Below, one piece after another: positions 6,044 to 10,191 of a stretch of DNA of 10,191 bases. This stretch comes from an uncultured Clostridia bacterium (GTDB lineage Bacteria; Bacillota; Clostridia; TANB77; CAG-508): the NCBI GenBank assembly GCA_934149165.1, contig CAKPDY010000041.1, forward strand, positions 1 to 10,191. The letters are read 5' to 3'. The position numbers and the translations under genes are program-made. Every line of letters starts with the position of its first letter. Within the stretch, counting starts at the first letter, position 1. Under the pieces are notes generated by a model that ran no database searches, was not told the origin of the DNA, and worked only from the letters and a program-made list of their open reading frames with translations.

Positions 6044-6111
6044 AAGATATAGGTAGATATTTATAAGTGCTTAAAATACTAGAGTACCAAGGATAACAGG
6101 ATGGTGAAATT

Positions 6112-7683
6112 ATGAAAGACTTTGAAAATATGACAAACGAAGAAATGGAAAGAGAAGAAATTATAGAAAGCTTGAAAGAGCAATATACGGATCAAGTTAC
6201 ATTAAAAATACTTATAAATTATGTAGAGGAATTTCAGCAATGTTTTGGAAAATATATACCAACTGAAGAAGTTATAAAAAGGATAAAACAAAGAGTAAAA
6301 TTCAATATTGAGATAACTGATGAATATATAGATGGTAATTTAGATGGACAATACGATATAAGTGATTCAACGGTTAGATTGCATAAAAGTGTACTTGAGA
6401 ATGAAGATTATTGTGCATATTTAACATTTCATGAACTAACACATGCTATTACTGTAAAAGATTTACAAGATGGAAGAAAAATAATGGGATTTTCTTTTAT
6501 TAAAAATCAACTAGGACTTGGATTGAACGAAGCAATGACAGAATGGCTGACACAAATTAGAAACAAGAAGTTTGGAAAAGAAGGAAAGTCTGGCTACGAA
6601 ACAATTGTAGAGCAAATAATTCATTTGGCTCAAATTATAGGAGAAGATAACTTAATTAATTGTTTTTTATATGAACCTGAGAAATTAGAAGAATTATTAA
6701 AAAACAGTAATATGGATTATAATGAATTAGAAGAAGCATTTTATAAATTTGTAGGAAAAGATGCAGAAGTATATAATTTAGGAAATAATATGAAATTAAA
6801 CAATATTCAAAATTATAACCTATATAAACAAGCTGAAATAATATTTGATAATTATAGTGATGGCATTGGTAATATTGATTCAATAGAACTCTTTAAAAGA
6901 AAATATCAAATATTAAGCAGTTATAGAAATCAAGATGTTAATATAAATAAAATTATGGAGTTTCATTACTATACAAGTATGTTTAGTGATATAACAAAAT
7001 TAATACAAAAAGGAATACCAGAACAAGAAATATATGATGTATTAAGAGAATTAAATGTACCACCCAATAATTATAAACTTTGTAATGAATTTAAAAAAAT
7101 GTTATCAGGTAATAAAAAACAGTCAGCAATATTATTAAATGATTTTTTCAGGAAATATCCAAATGAATATTATGATTTCGCATTGCAAAATTATAGTTTT
7201 CTTTATGATAAATTTTCTGAAACACCACTGTATCCGCAAGGAGAAAATCTATATGATGTAGCCAAATATGCGATGATAGGAAGATTCTTATCTGGACATC
7301 CAGATTATGAATATGATGAAATATCTACACGAAAACTAATTGGTTCAAACAACAGTGCAGTCTATTGTTTTAAAACATTATATAATAGTCAATATGTATA
7401 TACTATACCTAATGGTCTTGTTGAAAAAATAGGTAAAGACAAATTCAAATTTACAATGCAAGATACTGAAGTAACTTTAAGTTTAGGAGATAGTATATCT
7501 TATGAAACAAAAGGTAAAAATGTAATTCATTTTTCTTTAGGATATTCAGAAAGTAGTCAATTAGAGGATATAGAATATTATATAGATATGGAAAATGTTG
7601 ACGAATCAGAAAAAGAAAAATATAAGCAGAAAGCTAAAGAAATCAGGGAAAAAAATAAAGAAAAAAACCAAACAGAATTGTAA
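6112..7683 (+). CDS. Cytoplasmic HELTH zinc metallopeptidase-like protein (copy 2)
   Basis: This 523-residue paralogue of the 2640 protein has HELTH at residues 107-111 and NEAMTEW at 139-145 (third ligand probably E140). It also shares the shorter matches FHELTHA, SGY.t.VEQ, a Y-E-PEKLEELL segment, and near the C terminus an IGRFLSGHPDYEYDE segment before a strand-rich domain. Agreement is strongest around the zinc site and weak elsewhere, so the duplication is old or the two copies came in separately. The N-terminal 80 residues are helical and acidic, and there is no export signal. It heads an operon with a membrane protein, a GNAT-like protein and a HAD fragment, with a 45-nt gap to the next start. 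The ribosome binding site (AGGATGGTG, 6098-6106) is moderate. An intact zinc site suggests an active enzyme; the substrate is unknown. Confidence 0.82.
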   Translation: MKDFENMTNEEMEREEIIESLKEQYTDQVTLKILINYVEEFQQCFGKYIPTEEVIKRIKQRVKFNIEITDEYIDGNLDGQYDISDSTVRLHKSVLENEDYCAYLTFHELTHAITVKDLQDGRKIMGFSFIKNQLGLGLNEAMTEWLTQIRNKKFGKEGKSGYETIVEQIIHLAQIIGEDNLINCFLYEPEKLEELLKNSNMDYNELEEAFYKFVGKDAEVYNLGNNMKLNNIQNYNLYKQAEIIFDNYSDGIGNIDSIELFKRKYQILSSYRNQDVNINKIMEFHYYTSMFSDITKLIQKGIPEQEIYDVLRELNVPPNNYKLCNEFKKMLSGNKKQSAILLNDFFRKYPNEYYDFALQNYSFLYDKFSETPLYPQGENLYDVAKYAMIGRFLSGHPDYEYDEISTRKLIGSNNSAVYCFKTLYNSQYVYTIPNGLVEKIGKDKFKFTMQDTEVTLSLGDSISYETKGKNVIHFSLGYSESSQLEDIEYYIDMENVDESEKEKYKQKAKEIREKNKEKNQTEL

Positions 7684-7728
7684 TTGACAATAATTATAAC
7701 TATTAATAATAAAAAATGGAGGTTTAGT

Positions 7729-7989
7729 ATGGAATTAAAAGAATTAGAAGAAGAAGTATTAAAAATTAAAGAAAGAAACAAAAGAGTTGAATTAGACAAG
7801 GCTTGGGAAACAAGTTGGACTAGAAAAATATGTATAATGATACTAACTTATATTGTTGTAATAATGTACTCTTATGTAATAAAAGAATTTGATAATATAT
7901 TTTTAAGTTCTTTAGTTCCAGTAATAGGTTTTACATTATCTACATTATCACTAGGATTAGTTAGAAAAATATGGGAGAAAGGTAAATAA
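7729..7989 (+). CDS. Small two-helix membrane protein of unknown function
   Basis: The ATG at 7729 is preferred because GGAGG (7718-7722) lies 6 nt upstream; the longer frame opening before it covers this site. The product has 86 residues. A charged N-terminal helix (1-22), possibly coiled coil, is followed by KAWETSWTRK (24-33), membrane span 1 (about 34-51), a short loop with DN, and membrane span 2 (about 57-78), ending in RKIWEKGK. The positive residues before span 1 and after span 2 put both ends in the cytoplasm. The ELDKAWETSWTRK...PVIGFTLSTLSL pattern recalls a small conserved membrane protein seen in many bacteria, but I know no function for it. It is two bases from the next gene and co-transcribed with the peptidase gene. 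Confidence 0.85.
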   Translation: MELKELEEEVLKIKERNKRVELDKAWETSWTRKICIMILTYIVVIMYSYVIKEFDNIFLSSLVPVIGFTLSTLSLGLVRKIWEKGK

Positions 7990-7991
7990 AC

Positions 7992-8675
7992 TTGAATAGA
8001 TACAAAATAGAAATAATTCAGAACACAAACTGTGCTGAATATTATGAATTAGAAAATTTAATTAAAGAGTTCGCAATAAGTGTTTTTATAACACAGAATA
8101 TTAATTTAAAAGTTCAAACAAAATCAGAAAAAGAAATAGCTGTAAATAACTATGAGAAATATTTGTCAAAAGAAGAATTAAATAAACTTGATTTAGATAT
8201 AGCAAATAGAGTTGAACTAGCTAAAAAATTAATTAATGAAGATGTTAAAGATAAAATAACAAGATTTTATATTGTAAAAGTTGAACAAGAAGTAATAGGT
8301 TTTCAAACTGCACAGATTAGGATAAATCAAGATAATGCTGAAGGTTGGAGAAATTATGCATATATAAAACCAAAATATGTAGGTAGAATAGAAGACATAG
8401 AAGATACATATGGAAAAATAAAAAGAGGAAACATTTCTAATGTAATATATGAAAATATAACACAATGGTTTAGAAAAAACACTGTAACTATTGAAAGAAC
8501 TGCAACAGGAAAGAATATGTACAAAAATATATTGGCTTATATTGTTGTAAAAGGTTTCGTTCCAGAAAGAACAGATAATGAAAGAGTATATTTAATAAAA
8601 GAATATGACAATTTAAAATCAAGAAAAGAGTTAAAAAGTATTTATAAAGAATATATCAAAAAGGGGCTTTTATAG
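7992..8675 (+). CDS. GNAT-like acetyltransferase, uncharacterised
   Basis: This 227-residue soluble protein starts at a TTG two bases after the preceding gene; AAAGG (7978-7982) lies about 9 nt upstream. The middle part, RFYIVKVEQEVIGFQTAQIRIN (91-112), looks like the paired core strands of the GNAT fold ('f.va..dg.iiGf..'). The end (NMYKNILAYIVVKGFVPERTDNERVYLIKEY, 175-205) resembles the last helix and strands, where the 'GF' before the final strand is typical. The clear Q/RxxGxG/A acetyl-CoA loop is not obvious; RTATGKNMYKN (169-179) is the best candidate. GNAT proteins transfer acyl groups to amines; the acceptor here is unknown. The stop codon directly abuts the next start, so translation is coupled. 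The fold call is moderate. Confidence 0.7.
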   Translation: MNRYKIEIIQNTNCAEYYELENLIKEFAISVFITQNINLKVQTKSEKEIAVNNYEKYLSKEELNKLDLDIANRVELAKKLINEDVKDKITRFYIVKVEQEVIGFQTAQIRINQDNAEGWRNYAYIKPKYVGRIEDIEDTYGKIKRGNISNVIYENITQWFRKNTVTIERTATGKNMYKNILAYIVVKGFVPERTDNERVYLIKEYDNLKSRKELKSIYKEYIKKGLL

Positions 8676-8888
8676 ATGATTAAAAATATAGTATTTGATT
8701 TAGGAAATGTATTATTAAAAGGCAATTCATCAATTGTTTTAGATAATCTAGACATACCAAATGAAATTCGCCATAGCATAAAAGATAAATTTTTCAATAA
8801 TTGTAATTATTTAGATTTGGGAGAAGAAACTATAAAACAACATTTTGATAATTGTAAATTTGATTTTGACATTGATGAAAGTTATTAA
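8676..8888 (+). pseudogene. Truncated HAD-superfamily phosphatase (5' part only)
   Basis: The 70-residue frame begins MIKNIVFDLGNVLLKG, the motif I strand of HAD subfamily IA hydrolases. The nucleophile is D8, and the second motif position is glycine, as in the FDLGNV group that includes YihX. Such enzymes usually have about 200 residues, with a cap and motifs II-IV that supply the Thr/Ser, Lys and acidic pair. None of these is present: the frame stops after FDIDESY. The following sequence continues in another frame as an unrelated protein. It therefore cannot be an active phosphatase. It directly follows the GNAT-like gene (the ATG comes immediately after its stop codon), so it was once the last gene of that operon. 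A simple frameshift is unlikely because no HAD-like sequence resumes in any frame. Confidence 0.8.
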
Positions 8889-9417
8889 TGATTATTGTAG
8901 TGATTCTACGTACATTGCATTGTTAGATTATGAAAAAATGAAAAATATACCAACCTCAGTGACTGTATTTGATAAAAATAGTAGCCATAGTGTAGAAGAA
9001 ATAGTGGAAAGATTAGAACCAATGGGAGTAAGTGATTACTTTCCAACTAGAGCACAGAGACCAAGTATGGAATTTTTGAAAAAACATGGTCCATCATATT
9101 TAAGTAACATGGTTACATTAGTTGAATTCATTCCAAAAGCAGAATATCCAATGATTAGAATGCCTGATATATATGAAATAATGCAGATGTACGCTAGAGA
9201 AAAAGGTCTTCAAGCTGGACAATTATTTGATTGTAAAACAGGAGATTTTATTAGGAATCCAAATTTGACTGAAATAAAAAGTTTGATGGAACAAATGGAA
9301 GAAGAACAATCATCAAAATGGACAATTGACGAAAGATCACAAACAGATTTACAAAAGCTAGAAGAAATGGTAAACAATTACGATTTTGGAGATTCAGCAG
9401 ATGCTCCTGAATTGTAA
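8875..9417 (+). pseudogene. 3' part of an unrecognised gene fused behind the HAD fragment
   Basis: From about 8885 the frame reads protein-like sequence to a TAA at 9417. Its elements include NDYCSDSTYIALLDYEKM, a proline-rich FPTRAQRPSMEFLKKHGP segment, EYPMIRMPDIYEIMQMYAREKGLQAGQLFD, and an acidic tail ending DFGDSADAPEL. It is rich in E, M and Q, soluble and partly helical. The ATG at 8875 lies inside the HAD frame, and neither it nor a TTG at 8845 has a ribosome binding site. The true start is therefore probably missing and this is a C-terminal fragment. It could still be translated by coupling to the HAD stop. I do not recognise the family. The abrupt change of protein near 8885 marks a deletion or recombination junction. 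Confidence 0.6.
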
Positions 9418-9432
9418 AATGATTTACATAAA

Positions 9433-9461
9433 TTGACTTTACTACAAAAATTTGGTATAAT
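9433..9461 (+). promoter_or_regulatory. Sigma-A promoter with extended -10, driving the 9563 gene
   Basis: TTGACT (9433-9438), 17 nt, TATAAT (9456-9461), with the TGn extension at 9453-9455. TTTACATAA lies directly upstream. Closely matches the promoter at 4447. The predicted leader is about 95 nt. Confidence 0.9.
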
Positions 9462-9470
9462 ATATATGAT

Positions 9471-9522
9471 AAGCTTCGGCTTTGTACATAGAGTTAATTC
9501 CTTTATAATCACCTCTAAGGTG
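9471..9522 (+). promoter_or_regulatory. Leader hairpins of the 9563 gene
   Basis: AAGC-TTCG-GCTT (9471-9482) forms an RNA hairpin with a UUCG tetraloop right at the predicted 5' end of the transcript. CACCT-CTA-AGGTG (9510-9522) is a second perfect hairpin. The first could protect the 5' end of the mRNA. No known riboswitch is recognised. Confidence 0.45.
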
Positions 9523-9562
9523 TCTTCATATAATAAAATTTATTTTAAAGGAGTGTGTCAAT

Positions 9563-9832
9563 ATGACAAACACAAGACAACAGGAAAAGGAAAGACTGCT
9601 GGCAATAGCAAATGCAATCGGAGATTGCAACAAAGGCATCGATCTTGGGATTGAAATCGCTAACAACGAGGATGGTCAGCTGACATTGTTCTTAACTGGA
9701 AAGGTTGAGGGCAGATCTCTGAAATTACCATTTTCTAGTTGGCGTTTCAGCAAAAAGAACGAAGGTTCAATCATTGGACCGTCTCTGCCAGTCCGTTACC
9801 AGAAACATTGGAGATACAAGATTGCAAGCTGA
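9563..9832 (+). CDS. Small hypothetical protein in a self-contained cassette
   Basis: The product has 89 residues, starting 9 nt after AAAGGAG (9547-9553). The N terminus (MTNTRQQEKERLLAIANAIGDCNKGIDLG) looks helical. The middle (QLTLFLTGKVEGRSLKLPF) looks like a strand hairpin. The C terminus is basic and aromatic (RYQKHWRYKIAS). No signal peptide, membrane span or catalytic motif is visible, and I do not recognise the family. The basic tail could bind nucleic acid, but that is a guess. It is the third single-gene unit in the window with an extended -10 promoter, a long leader and a strong terminator. It is clearly less AT-rich than the fragment before it and the insertion sequence after it, and its codons (GGC, CTG, CGC, GTC) differ from theirs, which suggests separate acquisition. 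Confidence 0.78.
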   Translation: MTNTRQQEKERLLAIANAIGDCNKGIDLGIEIANNEDGQLTLFLTGKVEGRSLKLPFSSWRFSKKNEGSIIGPSLPVRYQKHWRYKIAS

Positions 9833-9862
9833 GTTTAAATTTGTCATATACAAAATTAACTC

Positions 9863-9900
9863 AAATAGAGTGCCTTTCATTAGGGCACTCTATTTAATTT
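9863..9900 (+). terminator. Rho-independent terminator of the 9563 gene
   Basis: A perfect 12-bp stem (AAATAGAGTGCC 9863-9874 with GGCACTCTATTT 9884-9895) has a 9-nt loop. The T-rich right arm and the A-rich left arm would allow it to work in both directions. Confidence 0.92.
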
Positions 9901-9944
9901 GATAAAAACGTGACATATCTTCTTTTAATGTTAGTGTAAAATTA

Positions 9945-9990
9945 AAGTAGGCAAAATGAACATAAAATTTTGTCTACTTATATTTTTTAA
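9945..9990 (+). terminator. Hairpin terminator inside the IS left end
   Basis: A 13-bp stem (AAGTAGGCAAAAT 9945-9957 with ATTTTGTCTACTT 9967-9979, one G-T wobble), a 9-nt loop and a T-run at 9983-9988. Terminators just inside IS ends commonly shield the transposase from outside transcription. Confidence 0.8.
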
Positions 9991-10063
9991 TAAATATATT
10001 GAAAAAACATAGATAATCCAATACAATGTGGTTGTCGAAAACACAAAAGAAAGGAAAATATCT

Positions 10064-10191
10064 ATGTTTGAAGAAATTGTAACAAAAGATGGATTAAAAT
10101 TCAATGATTTGGAGAAAAAATTTATAAATTTGTATGTATGTTAGGTTGCTTTATAATAAAATATATTCTTGAAAGCAGAGATAGAAAATTA
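10064..10191 (+). pseudogene. Frameshifted N terminus of an ISLre2/UPF0236-like transposase
   Basis: The ATG at 10064 follows a good ribosome binding site. The frame reads MFEEIVTKDGLKFNDLEKKFINLYVC, then hits TAG at 10142. Shifting frame at 10141 resumes LGCFIIKYILESRDRKL with no stop to the window edge. Joined, the two pieces make one continuous helical sequence of the type I associate with the start of ISLre2 transposases ('..kegldf.eiEK.if..a...g..ilk..Le..D..l'). One missing T in TGTTAGG near 10139-10142 explains the break. It is either a genuine mutation that disables the transposase or a sequencing error. The catalytic region is outside the window. Family confidence is moderate to low. 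Confidence 0.5.

Larger units (their letters stand above)
9932..10191 (+). mobile_element. Left end of an insertion sequence (ISLre2-like), running off the window
   Basis: The segment comprises a TAGTGTAAAATT edge, a 13-bp hairpin terminator (9945-9979), the repeat shared with 4322-4430, a ribosome binding site (AAAGGAAAA, 10050-10058) and a transposase start. The repeat next to a transposase start is what identifies an IS end. The ISLre2 (UPF0236) assignment is from the resemblance of the encoded N terminus only. The right end and target duplication lie outside the window. Confidence 0.55.

Noticed and set aside
6656..6883. Minus-strand frame within the second peptidase gene
   Set aside because: Its tyrosine- and leucine-rich translation is typical of the antisense of AT-rich coding DNA.
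7684..7712. Consensus -35 (TTGACA) before the two-helix membrane protein
   Set aside because: No acceptable -10 lies at 16-18 nt, and a start of transcription there would fall on the ribosome binding site; the gene is better explained as part of the operon.
7578..7799. Minus-strand frame spanning the peptidase/membrane protein junction
   Set aside because: It overlaps two well-supported genes and their ribosome binding site; its serine-rich translation looks artefactual.
8229..8465. Minus-strand frame inside the GNAT-like gene
   Set aside because: It is the antisense shadow of a real gene, with a translation rich in F, Y and I.
9433..9654. Plus-strand frame starting at the -35 element of the third cassette
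   Set aside because: It begins inside the promoter, crosses the leader hairpins, and overlaps the gene at 9563, which has the better ribosome binding site.
2177..9900. Integron-type gene cassettes
   Set aside because: The small genes look like cassettes, but no attC-like recombination sites or integrase are visible, and each has its own promoter, unlike most integron cassettes.
1..10191. CRISPR array, tRNA or rRNA genes
   Set aside because: No regularly spaced repeats, cloverleaf structure or rRNA-like sequence was seen on either strand.

Overview
The window looks like an accessory stretch of a low-GC Gram-positive (Firmicutes/Clostridia) chromosome, probably from an uncultured gut-type clostridium. 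The DNA is very AT-rich, ribosome binding sites are AGGAGG-like, TGA, TAA and TAG all act as stops (standard bacterial code), and rho-independent terminators are frequent. Every supported gene is on the + strand.

Layout. Positions 1-402 hold a terminator, several palindromes and a 43-codon relic of a ParA-type ATPase that has lost its Walker A motif. Positions 403-2052 carry a two-gene operon: a helical protein of unknown function and a HipA/CtkA-like protein kinase. A small gene with its own promoter and terminator follows (2177-2440); its product resembles the N-terminal subdomain of HipA. Positions 2640-4307 encode a cytoplasmic HELTH zinc metallopeptidase-like protein. Next come an orphan end of an insertion sequence and a second self-contained cassette encoding a PGDYG-like protein (4574-5038). 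A Phd/RelB-type antitoxin and RelE/ParE-type toxin pair follows (5285-5837), with a palindrome over its promoter, and then a tiny membrane-peptide ORF. Positions 6112-8888 form a second operon: a diverged paralogue of the HELTH protein, a two-helix membrane protein, a GNAT-like acetyltransferase and a truncated HAD phosphatase. The HAD fragment abuts the 3' part of an unrelated gene (to 9417). A third cassette (9563-9832) and the left end of an insertion sequence, with the frameshifted start of its transposase, close the window.

How the parts relate. Three themes recur. First, there are post-translational-modification and toxin-antitoxin genes: a kinase, two peptidase-like proteins, an acetyltransferase-like protein and a RelE-type toxin. 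Second, three small, less AT-rich, single-gene cassettes share an extended -10 promoter architecture (17-nt spacer, upstream ACATAA) and have their own terminators. Third, there is debris from recombination: a ParA relic, a HAD/unknown gene junction, an orphan IS end and a broken transposase. The most interesting possibility is a split HipA-like arrangement, with the kinase body and the HipA-N-like domain in separate transcripts, next to a pair of HELTH metallopeptidase paralogues. This is a hypothesis drawn from motifs and position; no search was run.
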